From Desulforegulaceae bacterium (GTDB lineage: Bacteria > Desulfobacterota > Desulfobacteria > Desulfobacterales > JACKCP01), in contig JAVETN010000004.1 in NCBI GenBank assembly GCA_034006035.1, forward strand, positions 62,001 through 126,000: 64,000 bases of DNA. Direction: 5' to 3'. Shown in pieces: positions 54,640 through 63,070 of the stretch. The notes below the pieces were generated by a model. That model worked only from the letters and a program-made list of their open reading frames with translations, had not been told where the DNA came from and made no database searches. The first letter of the stretch is position 1. Each line of letters opens with the position of its first letter. Position numbers and translations under genes: made by a program.

Positions 54640-55007
54640 AATTCCAGAGTTTTTTAGATCTAAGTTTAATTTTTTATTGTAAGACAATTAGTAAATACCT
54701 CAATTAAGCCAAAACTTTAAAGTTTTTAGTTGAAAAAAATAGAAAACAAATTAAACTGTGAACTTTAGTTGATCTAACAGCTTAATTTTTGATTTTTTTT
54801 CAAGGAATCATGAATTCCTTTATTGCCACTGCCTGAAACTCAAATTTTATTTCACCCTGAGTGAAAAGAGTGAAAAGTTCATTTGTAAAAGGTTGAAAAA
54901 GGAAATTTAAAGAAATTTAATTAATAAATAAATTTGATTTTGTTCGCTAAATCAGGTTAATCAAGGTCTTTGTATAAAAGCCTATTATAAATTGACAGGA
55001 GTAGTTA
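54640..55007. other. 368-bp AT-rich gap upstream of pcm
   Basis: No gene, RNA or repeat was recognised. TATAAA/TATAAT-like hexamers occur near 54975-54995, close to the pcm start, without a convincing -35 partner. A ribosome site (acaggag) precedes ATG 55008. Confidence 0.45.
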
Positions 55008-55655
55008 ATGTCTCTGAAGTACAAGCGTTGGCGTGATCTTATGGTTGATAATCAATTGATCCCCAGGGGAATTGTAAATGATGATGTTTTAAGTGCTATG
55101 CGTGAAGTTCCAAGGCATTTGTTTGTAAGTGAAGCTTTTAAGGACCAGGCATATTCAGATCATCCTCTTCCCATTGGTGATCAGCAAACAATTTCACAGC
55201 CTTTTATGGTTGCAGAAATGACCCAGGCTTTAGAGCCCCATCCTGAGGATAGAGTACTTGAAGTGGGAACAGGTTCAGGTTATCAAGCGGCAATTTTGTC
55301 AAGGCTTGTATTCAAGGTTTACACAGTTGAAAGAATTTACAGGCTTTACAGGCAGTCACAGCAGCTTTTTGATAAATTAAGATACTTTAATATAGCCTCC
55401 AAATATACTGACGGAACCCTTGGCTGGAAGGACGAAGCCCCTTTTGATAAAATTATGATTACTGCGGGTTCACCAAATCCTCCTGTGAAATTATTTGATC
55501 AACTGGAAATTGGAGGTCTTTTGGTTGTTCCTGTGGGCAGTGAAACTTCCCAGGAGCTTATGAGATACAAAAAAACTGAAAAAGGTATAGAGGAAGAAAA
55601 TCTTGGTGGATGCAGGTTTGTTAAGCTCATAGGCAAGCATGGCTGGGGGGGATAG
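55008..55655 (+). CDS. pcm: Protein-L-isoaspartate O-methyltransferase
   Basis: A 215-residue SAM methyltransferase repairing isoaspartyl residues. The VLSAMREVPRHLFV and GDQQTISQPFMVAEMTQAL substrate motifs (~residues 25-75) precede the SAM site VLEVGTGSGYQAAILSRL (~83-100). KIMITAGSPNPP and GGLLVVPVG follow. Length and motifs are canonical. The next gene starts 3 bases on. Confidence 0.95.
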   Translation: MSLKYKRWRDLMVDNQLIPRGIVNDDVLSAMREVPRHLFVSEAFKDQAYSDHPLPIGDQQTISQPFMVAEMTQALEPHPEDRVLEVGTGSGYQAAILSRLVFKVYTVERIYRLYRQSQQLFDKLRYFNIASKYTDGTLGWKDEAPFDKIMITAGSPNPPVKLFDQLEIGGLLVVPVGSETSQELMRYKKTEKGIEEENLGGCRFVKLIGKHGWGG

Positions 55656-55658
55656 TTT

Positions 55659-56237
55659 TTGAAAAGATTATATAATTGGGTTTTGAGCTGGTCTGATTCA
55701 AAATGGGGGACTTATGCTCTTTTTATTCTTTCATTTGCCGAGTCTTCTTTTTTTCCTATTCCTCCAGATGTTCTTTTAATTGCCCTTTGTGCAGGAAAAC
55801 CTTTAAAATCATTTTTTTATTCACTTATTTGTTCCCTTGGTTCTGTTCTTGGAGGAGTGTTTGGATATTTTATCGGCTTGAGATTCATGGATTTTATTGG
55901 CTATAAAATAGTTGTCCTTTACGGGTTTCAGAAAAAAATGGATCAAATCGGAGTTCTTTATAACAATTATGATGCCTGGGCCGTAGCCATAGCAGGTTTT
56001 TCTCCCATTCCATATAAGGTTTTTACCATTGCTGCCGGTATTTTTGAAATAAGTCTTCCTGTTTTTATTGCGGCTTCATTTTTTTCAAGGTCACTTAGAT
56101 TTTTTATTCAGGGAACTTTGCTATATTTTTACGGTGAAAGAATTAAATTTTTTGTGGACAAATATTTCAATGTTTTAGCTGTTGTTTTTACTGTTCTTCT
56201 GGTTGGCGGGTTTGTTTTAATTAAATATGCTTTTTAA
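55659..56237 (+). CDS. YqaA/DedA-like SNARE-associated membrane protein
   Basis: A 192-residue polytopic membrane protein of the DedA/VTT superfamily, YqaA branch: SFAESSFFPIPPDVLLIALC (~residues 24-43), GSVLGGVFGYFIG (~60-72) and GFSPIPYKVFTIAAGIF (~113-129). DedA proteins influence membrane lipid scrambling and polyprenyl carrier recycling. Translation starts at TTG 55659 three bases after pcm. Its end overlaps the convergent LysR gene by 4 bases. Confidence 0.85.
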   Translation: MKRLYNWVLSWSDSKWGTYALFILSFAESSFFPIPPDVLLIALCAGKPLKSFFYSLICSLGSVLGGVFGYFIGLRFMDFIGYKIVVLYGFQKKMDQIGVLYNNYDAWAVAIAGFSPIPYKVFTIAAGIFEISLPVFIAASFFSRSLRFFIQGTLLYFYGERIKFFVDKYFNVLAVVFTVLLVGGFVLIKYAF

Positions 56238-57124
56238 TTGTTGGTTAAAAGGAAAGTTTTAAAAGCAGCCATAATAGGAGAGGGAGTTCTTTCTTTATTA
56301 AAGCTAAGGTAAAAATTCCTTGAAAGATTTATTCCTTTAAGGGGAATAGCCTTAAGGCTTTTGGCTTCTAGCTCTTCAGAAACTGCTATTGGAGAAAGGA
56401 TTGAAATTCCAATTTTTCCTTTAATTCCCTGAATTATTGCTGATGTGCTTCCAAGTTCTGCTATAATATTAAAATCATCAATTTGAATATTGTGTTGGTT
56501 TAGTCTTTTTATAAGGGATTCTTTTGTTCCAGATCCTTCTTCCCTCATTATAAAAGGTTGGTTTTTAAGCTCATTTATTTCTATTTCTTTTTTTGAAAAC
56601 CACTGATGTCCTCTTGGAACTATAACGCGCATCTCATCTTTTGTAAGAGAAACCTGTTTAATCTTTTTATTTAGTGATTTTGCACCCACAATCCCTATTT
56701 CAACTTCAGCATTTATAATTTGCTGAATTATTTGAGAAGTGTCGTTTATTGACAGGGAGATTTTCACATCTTTGTTTTTTGAGATAAATTTTCCTATTAA
56801 GGGAGGCAAAATATAGTTCCCTGGAATTGTACTTCCGCCGATTTTGAGTTTTCCCTTAATTGAGCCCTGAAATTCGGCCATACTTGCTTCTGTTGCTTCT
56901 TTTAAAGCAAGAATTTCCTTTGCTCTGGAATATAAAAGAGCTCCTGCACTTGTGGGAACAGCTTCTTTGCCAAGTCTGTCAATGAGGCGGCAGTTAAAGT
57001 GGGATTCCAGATCTTTTATATGGCTGCTTATTGTTGGCTGTGAAAGATGAATTGCTTTTCCTGCCCTGGAAAAACTTTTAAGTTCAACTACTTTGGAAAA
57101 AATTTTAAGCTGCCAGAGATCCAT
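56234..57124 (-). CDS. LysR-family regulator, selenium-metabolism-associated type
   Basis: A 296-residue LysR protein. The N-terminal HTH is MDLWQLKIFSKVVELKSFSR with IHLSQPTISSHIKDLE; the effector domain starts around residue 92 with KIGGSTIPGNYILPPLIG. The start, the GGSTIPGxYxLPxLIG segment and MREEGSGTKESL match what I recall of a LysR subfamily found mainly in selenocysteine-using bacteria. This call is from memory of the family and not from a search. It follows coaD by 3 bases. It supports, but does not prove, selenocysteine use by the host. Confidence 0.8.
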   Translation of the reverse strand: MDLWQLKIFSKVVELKSFSRAGKAIHLSQPTISSHIKDLESHFNCRLIDRLGKEAVPTSAGALLYSRAKEILALKEATEASMAEFQGSIKGKLKIGGSTIPGNYILPPLIGKFISKNKDVKISLSINDTSQIIQQIINAEVEIGIVGAKSLNKKIKQVSLTKDEMRVIVPRGHQWFSKKEIEINELKNQPFIMREEGSGTKESLIKRLNQHNIQIDDFNIIAELGSTSAIIQGIKGKIGISILSPIAVSEELEAKSLKAIPLKGINLSRNFYLSFNKERTPSPIMAAFKTFLLTNN

Positions 57125-57127
57125 GGA

Positions 57128-57619
57128 TTAGTTTTGTCCTTTATTGAATTTTTTCAGTATTTCCTTGTGAACAAGGGGGGGAACCATTCCTGTGATGTCA
57201 GCTCCAAAAGCAGCAGCTTCTTTTATTCCTGATGAGCTTGTAAATATCCATCTTAAACCGGTCATAAAAAAAACTGTTTCTATATTTCTGTCAAGCCGTC
57301 TGTTCATCATTGCCATCTGAAATTCGTTTTCAAAGTCAGATAAGGCTCTCATTCCCCGAATAACAGCATGGATATTGTTTCTTTTTGCATAATCAATGAG
57401 AAGTCCATTGTAACTGTCAACCTCAACTCTTTCAAAATCTTTTAAGGATTTTTTTATAAGCTCTATTCTTTCTTCCACTGAAAAAAGTGATTTTTTTGCT
57501 GGATTGTACATTACGGTTACAATAACTTTGTCAAAAATTTTGATAGATCTTTCTATTATGTCAATATGACCGTTGGTGATGGGATCAAAAGAGCCCGGAT
57601 AAATAGCTGAAATTGGCAT
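57128..57619 (-). CDS. coaD: Phosphopantetheine adenylyltransferase
   Basis: A 163-residue nucleotidyltransferase of coenzyme A synthesis: AIYPGSFDPITNGHIDIIER (~residues 5-24, TxGH-type motif), AVIRGMRALSDFENEFQMAM (~86-105) and FTSSSGIKEAAAFG, where the usual ISSxxxR Arg is Lys. Length is canonical. It sits between rsmD and the LysR gene; rsmD-coaD is a widespread gene pair. Confidence 0.96.
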   Translation of the reverse strand: MPISAIYPGSFDPITNGHIDIIERSIKIFDKVIVTVMYNPAKKSLFSVEERIELIKKSLKDFERVEVDSYNGLLIDYAKRNNIHAVIRGMRALSDFENEFQMAMMNRRLDRNIETVFFMTGLRWIFTSSSGIKEAAAFGADITGMVPPLVHKEILKKFNKGQN

Positions 57620-57681
57620 TTATAAAAATATCCCCTTTGGAAATTATGATAAGAGTTATTTGAAAAACAAATACAATTTTT

Positions 57682-58227
57682 CTATATCATGGAGTTTAAA
57701 AAACTTACAAGGCTTTTGCCGTATTTTCTTGTGTCAATTAATTTAAAAATAGAAGGGTCAGGAGTTTCTTTTTTTGAATGTTCAACAATTATAGTGGTTT
57801 TTTCATTAATAAACCTGGCTGATTTTAAATTTTTAAGGGTTTGGTTTACCAAGCCTTTTGAATATGGAGGGTCAAGAAAAACAAGATCAAAGTTTTTATC
57901 TGAAAATAAGGTGTTAATATCTTCAGGCAGATTTTTTTTTAAGATTTTAGAGCTTTTTTCAAGGTCAAAGTTTTTAATATTAAACTTCAAGCACTCAAGG
58001 GGGTCTTTGTTGTTTTCAACAAAAATACAAAAGCCTGCTCCCCTGCTTAAAGCCTCTATTCCAAAGGAACCGCTTCCTGAGTAAAGATCAAGAATAAGTG
58101 AATTGTTTATTTTGTCCTTAAGAATATTAAAAATACTTTCCCTTGTGATTCCAGATGTGGGTCTTGTGTCCAATCCTTTTGGAGTTTTTAATTTTCTTCC
58201 TTTTAAAATTCCGGTGTTTATTTTCAA
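57682..58227 (-). CDS. rsmD: 16S rRNA (guanine966-N2)-methyltransferase RsmD
   Basis: A 181-residue SAM methyltransferase: N-terminal GRKLKTPKGLDTRPT, SAM motif LILDLYSGSGSFGIEALSRG (~residues 41-60) and catalytic FLDPPYSKG (~117-125). It methylates G966 of 16S rRNA. It starts 2 bases after ntrX and precedes coaD. Confidence 0.95.
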   Translation of the reverse strand: MKINTGILKGRKLKTPKGLDTRPTSGITRESIFNILKDKINNSLILDLYSGSGSFGIEALSRGAGFCIFVENNKDPLECLKFNIKNFDLEKSSKILKKNLPEDINTLFSDKNFDLVFLDPPYSKGLVNQTLKNLKSARFINEKTTIIVEHSKKETPDPSIFKLIDTRKYGKSLVSFLNSMI

Positions 58228-58229
58228 TT

Positions 58230-59570
58230 TTAATCTTTCACTATTTTTTCAATTTCTTCTTTTGTCAGCCCTGTTTCTTTTGCTGTTTTTTCAATATCGT
58301 TTTCAAATTCTTCAAACTTTTGTTTTATGAATATTTTTTCAAATTCTTTCATTGCTAAATTGTAGTTGTTTGTTTTTATAAGATTTTCAGTTGTTTTCAA
58401 TCTTGGAGTTTTGTCTGTTAAATATGAAAATTCCATGGGAAGATCTTCAGGTTCAATATTTCCTTTGTCTATCATCAAGGTGATACTGTTGATAAAGTTT
58501 TTAAGTTCCCTTACATTTCCGGGCCAGTCATGGTTTTCAAGGATTTCAAATGTTTTTTGACTCAGCTCTTTTTTTTCTGTGTTATAAGCAAAAGAAGCTT
58601 CTTTAAGAAAATGTTCGGCAATAATTTTTATATCCTCTTTTCTTTCTCTAAGAGGAGGTAAGTTAATATTTACAACATTAAGCCTGTAAAAAAGGTCTTT
58701 TCTAAAATCTTCTTTTTCAAGATGAACGCTTGTGCTGGAAATTATTCTTGTATTTATCTTTATTTCTCTGGATTCTCCAAGTCTTGTAATTTCTTTTGTT
58801 TCTATAAACTCAAGGAGCTGCTCCTGGGTTTTAAGGTCAAGAGCATTGATTTCATCAAGGTAAAGAGTGCTTGAATCTGCCAGCTCAAGCTTTCCTTTCA
58901 CTCTTGGGGAATCAGGGGATAAAAAGCCTTTGGAGCAGCCAAAAAGAGTTTTTTCAGCCGATTCTTTTGGAAGGCAGGCACAATTAATAGTGACCATTTC
59001 AAACTCAGATCGTTTACTTAAAAAATGAATATTTCTTGCAGCAAGTTTTTTGCCTGTTCCGTTTTCCCCGTAAACAAGGATGTTTTCATCTGACATTGCA
59101 GCCTGAAAAAGTTTTCCTTTAAGTTCATTAATTACTTCTGAGTTCCCTGTGAAAGAATTTTTATCAAGGTTCTTTTTTTTAAGATACCTGTTTTCCTCTT
59201 CAAGTCTTTGGTATTCCAGGGCATTTTTTATGGCTACCAGGGTTTTGTCTATGGCCAGAGGTTTTTCTATAAAATCATAGGCTCCCAGCTTGGTTGCATA
59301 CACAGCATTGTCAATATTACCGTAACTTGAAATAATAATAACAGGAATAGAGTTGTTTATTTTTTTTATTTCCTGCAAAGTTTCTATTCCGTTTATTCCA
59401 GGCAGGTAAATATCAAGAAGAACAAGATCTGGCTCTTCTTTTTCTATTTGTTTCAATGCTTCATATCCGTTTTGAGCAGATGAAACAACAAACCCTTCGT
59501 CTCTAAGCATTTCTGTTAAAAGTTTCAAGATTGCTTTTTCATCATCAACCACAAGAATATGGGGACTCAT
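58230..59570 (-). CDS. ntrX: NtrX-like response regulator lacking the sigma-54 GAFTGA loop
   Basis: A 446-residue regulator with a receiver (VVDDEKAILKLLTEMLRDEG, phospho-Asp in LVLLDIYLPGING), an AAA+ domain with Walker A GENGTGKKLAARN and Walker B TLYLDEINAL, and a C-terminal Fis-like helix-turn-helix (AKETGLTKEEIEKIV). The loop that normally reads GAFTGA is KGFLSPDSPRVKG here, so contact with sigma-54 is unlikely; it may act as a sigma-70 regulator or repressor. It follows ntrY, and NtrYX is a known nitrogen and redox sensing pair. Confidence 0.88.
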   Translation of the reverse strand: MSPHILVVDDEKAILKLLTEMLRDEGFVVSSAQNGYEALKQIEKEEPDLVLLDIYLPGINGIETLQEIKKINNSIPVIIISSYGNIDNAVYATKLGAYDFIEKPLAIDKTLVAIKNALEYQRLEEENRYLKKKNLDKNSFTGNSEVINELKGKLFQAAMSDENILVYGENGTGKKLAARNIHFLSKRSEFEMVTINCACLPKESAEKTLFGCSKGFLSPDSPRVKGKLELADSSTLYLDEINALDLKTQEQLLEFIETKEITRLGESREIKINTRIISSTSVHLEKEDFRKDLFYRLNVVNINLPPLRERKEDIKIIAEHFLKEASFAYNTEKKELSQKTFEILENHDWPGNVRELKNFINSITLMIDKGNIEPEDLPMEFSYLTDKTPRLKTTENLIKTNNYNLAMKEFEKIFIKQKFEEFENDIEKTAKETGLTKEEIEKIVKD

Positions 59571-59610
59571 ATCAATTTCCTTTATTTATACATGAGTTGA
59601 GCGTTTCTTT

Positions 59611-61704
59611 TTATACAGGAAGCTCCACAATAAAGCATGCTCCTCCTGTTTCACTCCCATCAAGGGTTATGGTTCCTTCATGGGAGCTTATTATTGAGTT
59701 TACAATTGTAAGACCAAGTCCTGTACCTGATTTTTTAGTGGAAAAATAGGGTTCAAAAAGTCTTGTACTTTTGTCTTTGTTAATTCCAGGCCCTGAATCG
59801 GAAAATTTTATGCTTAGAAGTTTTTTGCTTTTTTTAAGATGAGTTTCAATATTTAATACTCCTTTGCCGTTCATGGCAGCAGCGGCATTTTCCACAAGGT
59901 TGATTACTGCCTGACTTATTTGGCGTTTGTCCATAAAAATTTTAGGCAGTTTTTCAGGAAGTTTTATATTAAATTCTATTTCAGGGTATTTTTCTCTGTA
60001 AAGGGGAATTGTTGAGCTTAAAACATCATTAAAGTCAGCCAAGGTTTTTTGGGGTGATGGAAATTTTGCATAGGAGGCAAATTCATTTACAAGATTTCTC
60101 ATAATTTCAACATGGTCAATTATTGTTTTTGTGCAGTCTTGAAAAATTGTGTCCTGACGAAGTTCAGGAAATTTTCTTTGAAGCCTTTGTGCTGCAAGGG
60201 AAATAGGTGTAAGAGGGTTTTTGACCTCATGGGCAATCTGTCTTGCAATTTCACGCCAGGCGGCCATTCTCTGGGCTTTTTCAAGCTCTGTTACATCTTC
60301 TGAAACAGTAACTATACCTATGTTTTTTCCTATTTCATCATGAAGAGAGGAAAATCTGAGTAAAAGATTTCTTTTGTCATTTTCAATTGGAAGCTGGACA
60401 GGAATTTCCTCTTCAATTATTCTTTTGTCTGATTTAATATATCTTTTTGCAAGTTCACAATATTTTTTGGGAAGAACATCCTCGTAATATTTGCCTATTA
60501 TAAGGGAATAGTCAGTTTTAAAAATATTTCCAAAAGCCATATTTGCAGCTGTTATTGTTCCGTTAGAGTCAATTGCTATCACCCCTGTGGAAATATTTCT
60601 CAATATGGTTTCAATATATCTTGTCCTGCTTGCAAATTTTTCATTTTGCCTTTGAACAGTTGTTTTTGCAGTTTTAAGCTCGGTTGTCATTTCATTGAAA
60701 GAATTTACCAGGGTTCCTATTTCATCGTCTGTTTTGGATTTAAGTTTAAGATCAAGATTTCCCCTGGAAATTATTCTTGTGGCATTTACAAGATCCATTA
60801 TTGGATCAGTTATTGTTTTGGAAAAATAAAAGGCAAACCAGATGGCTGAAAAAAGCACAAGAAAGCTCACCATAAAAAGAGCTATAATATAAGTTGTCTG
60901 AACTGAGCTTTTCATAAGCTTTATTTGCTGATATTCTTCATAGCCTTCAGAGATTTTGTCAAAGTTTATTAAAATTCTTGGCTCCGCTTTAATCCCTGTG
61001 GAAATATAAAGGTCATTTGTTTTAATTATGGTCTTAATTATTTTTATATTTCCGCTGTCAATTGTAATGGTTATAGGAAATTTTTCAATATTTTGAATTC
61101 TGGTTTCAGCTATTTGAGCTTCAGGGCCAAGACTTTGTTTCATGGCAAAATAAAGTCTTTCCCCTGATTTTGAATATACCTCAACAAAATCATAAAGAGA
61201 TGGCTCTATTAACGCCTGAAGTTCTTTTTGTTTAGAATTTTTAAAATTGCTTAGGTTTTGTTCTATAAAGTATGAGTGGTTTTTTTCCAGGTATTTATAA
61301 TATTCATGGCCTGCATCAATGGAGTTTTTAAGAGCTTGCTCTACAGGAGCATTAAACCAGTATTCAATACTTGAATTTATAAAGTTTACAGAAGATATGA
61401 AAAGCAGGGCATTGGGAATTAGAGTAATCAAAATAAATGCCATTAAAAGCCTTGTTTTGATTTTTGATCCTGGAATCTCTGTTTTTCTTTCATAGTAGAG
61501 TTTTATCAGGTTCCTAAGAACAAGAAAAATAAGAAGGAGAAGTAAAATCAGATTCAAGTTCATTATAAAAAAGACTAAAGCGGCATTGAGTTGAAAGCCT
61601 GAGTCATTTTTAAGAAACTTGATCTCAAAGAAGGCAAGAATTCCAAGAATTGCCACAATGACAATTATGAGTTTAAGCTCTTTTTTTTTCTGGTCTTTTT
61701 CCAT
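59611..61704 (-). CDS. ntrY: NtrY-like sensor histidine kinase
   Basis: A 697-residue membrane kinase. It has about three N-terminal helices (residues ~7-30, 40-65, 78-105), a periplasmic loop, a fourth helix (~275-300), HAMP (RIISRGNLDLKLKSKTDDEI), PAS (GVIAIDSNGTITAANMAFG), HisKA with REIARQIAHEVKNPLTPIS, and HATPase_c with DSGPGI and GTGLGLTIV. ATG 61704 is chosen because the upstream in-frame start at 61734 is a TTG inside the DUF4390 gene. It probably phosphorylates NtrX encoded next. Confidence 0.9.
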   Translation of the reverse strand: MEKDQKKKELKLIIVIVAILGILAFFEIKFLKNDSGFQLNAALVFFIMNLNLILLLLLIFLVLRNLIKLYYERKTEIPGSKIKTRLLMAFILITLIPNALLFISSVNFINSSIEYWFNAPVEQALKNSIDAGHEYYKYLEKNHSYFIEQNLSNFKNSKQKELQALIEPSLYDFVEVYSKSGERLYFAMKQSLGPEAQIAETRIQNIEKFPITITIDSGNIKIIKTIIKTNDLYISTGIKAEPRILINFDKISEGYEEYQQIKLMKSSVQTTYIIALFMVSFLVLFSAIWFAFYFSKTITDPIMDLVNATRIISRGNLDLKLKSKTDDEIGTLVNSFNEMTTELKTAKTTVQRQNEKFASRTRYIETILRNISTGVIAIDSNGTITAANMAFGNIFKTDYSLIIGKYYEDVLPKKYCELAKRYIKSDKRIIEEEIPVQLPIENDKRNLLLRFSSLHDEIGKNIGIVTVSEDVTELEKAQRMAAWREIARQIAHEVKNPLTPISLAAQRLQRKFPELRQDTIFQDCTKTIIDHVEIMRNLVNEFASYAKFPSPQKTLADFNDVLSSTIPLYREKYPEIEFNIKLPEKLPKIFMDKRQISQAVINLVENAAAAMNGKGVLNIETHLKKSKKLLSIKFSDSGPGINKDKSTRLFEPYFSTKKSGTGLGLTIVNSIISSHEGTITLDGSETGGACFIVELPV

Positions 61705-61706
61705 TT

Positions 61707-62273
61707 TCAGATTTCTATGTTCTGGTTTGCCCAATCAGTTTTAAAATCCCAGGCAGATAAAAAGAAAAACACCTTGTGCATATAAAAAGGTAAAATAACT
61801 TCCTGAAGTCTTGCCCTTGCATAAACCAGGTGGTTTCCTTTTGATTTTAGGGGAAGTTCAACTTCAAAGTCTGTTATTGTTGTCATTTCAGATTTTACCC
61901 TTGTTTTTGAATTTATCACATAGGGTTCCTCGGAAATATAGGGTTTTATAATGAAAAATGTTTTTGTAAGACTGCTGTATTTGATTTTGTGAATTATCTC
62001 TTTTTTATATATTGTTTTGTTAGGAAAAAATCTTCTTTGTTTTTCAACTTTAATATCAAAGGAAAAGGTAACAGGGGTTCCACTTTGAATTAAGTTTGTA
62101 ATGCTTTTTGAAAATGCATTTTCCGTTGAAAATGATATAAAAATTTTATTTTCTTTTTTGTTTACAATAAAGTTTGTTATTTTTGTTTCCTGGGCAGACA
62201 AAGAAACTGAAAAAAAAGAAAAAACAATAAGAAAAAGTATAAAAATATTAAATTTTTTAAAATTTAAGCTCAT
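61707..62273 (-). CDS. Exported DUF4390-type protein
   Basis: A 188-residue protein with a signal peptide (residues ~1-26) and an all-beta body ending in FLSAWDFKTDWANQNIEI. A WDFxTxW ending and a location before ntrY are typical of DUF4390 proteins in beta- and deltaproteobacteria; their function is unknown. Its stop is 2 bases before ntrY, which implies coupling. Confidence 0.75.
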   Translation of the reverse strand: MSLNFKKFNIFILFLIVFSFFSVSLSAQETKITNFIVNKKENKIFISFSTENAFSKSITNLIQSGTPVTFSFDIKVEKQRRFFPNKTIYKKEIIHKIKYSSLTKTFFIIKPYISEEPYVINSKTRVKSEMTTITDFEVELPLKSKGNHLVYARARLQEVILPFYMHKVFFFLSAWDFKTDWANQNIEI

Positions 62274-62279
62274 AATATT

Positions 62280-63002
62280 TTAATCCGAGTTGGAGGGGAA
62301 AAAAAGACTTTTTATCCATCCAAGAGTTGTGTTACCCAATAAAAGATCCTTTTGAAGAATGTCAAACCCTTCAATAAGTTTGCCCGGGTTTGAGTACCAG
62401 TCCCCTCTTGTGATTATTTTTTTGTCGGGATCAAGCTCTTTGATTATTCTGGCAGGATTTCCTCCTGCTATTGTGTTTTCAGGTATGTCAGAAACCACAA
62501 CCGAGCCTGCTCCGATAATTGCATTTTTGCCTATGGTTACTCCTTTGCATACAATAACACTGTCTCCAAGCCACACATTGTCTCCTATTGAAACAGGCCT
62601 GGTTTTTCCTATGGACTTGCTTCTGTCGTATATTTCATGCCAATCAGCATCTGTAATATATACTCCGCTTGCAAGCATGCAATTGTTTCCTATGGACACT
62701 GAAGTTGCAGAAGAAATTCTTACACCCGGGCAGACAAGGACATAATCGCCAAGTTCAATCCCTTTGGTGTCTGGAAGATCTGTCCATACTGTGAGTCTGA
62801 TTTTTTTATCGGGAGCTGCTATGAAGTTAACGTATTTTCCCCCTTTTATAGGTGAACCGAAAAGTTCAATATGCCATGGCTTTATTGCATAAGATCCTTT
62901 GCCTATACTTTCAAAACCAGGTTTTACAAATTGCCTGAAATATTTATCCTGGATGTTCTCATGGAGTTTTTTCATCCAGTAGGGTCTTCTGTCTTTTCTC
63001 AA
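62280..63002 (-). CDS. Hexapeptide-repeat acyltransferase
   Basis: A 240-residue left-handed beta-helix acyltransferase. Hexapeptide turns run from ~residue 85 (SVSIGNNCMLASGVYITDAD) through GDNVWLGDSVIVCKGVTIG and NAIIGAGSVVVSDIPENTIA to GGNPARII, the usual end of the family. The catalytic-type His is in ADWHEIYDR. An N-terminal region (~1-80) of unknown fold and a C-terminal ~40-residue tail extend beyond common maltose or galactoside acetyltransferases. The substrate is unknown; it could modify a surface sugar. Confidence 0.82.
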   Translation of the reverse strand: MRKDRRPYWMKKLHENIQDKYFRQFVKPGFESIGKGSYAIKPWHIELFGSPIKGGKYVNFIAAPDKKIRLTVWTDLPDTKGIELGDYVLVCPGVRISSATSVSIGNNCMLASGVYITDADWHEIYDRSKSIGKTRPVSIGDNVWLGDSVIVCKGVTIGKNAIIGAGSVVVSDIPENTIAGGNPARIIKELDPDKKIITRGDWYSNPGKLIEGFDILQKDLLLGNTTLGWIKSLFFPSNSD

Positions 63003-63070
63003 TTAGAACTCGCTTTTAAAACTTTATATTTTAATTTAAGTGAAGTAAATTGTTTAAAATTTTCAATAGT

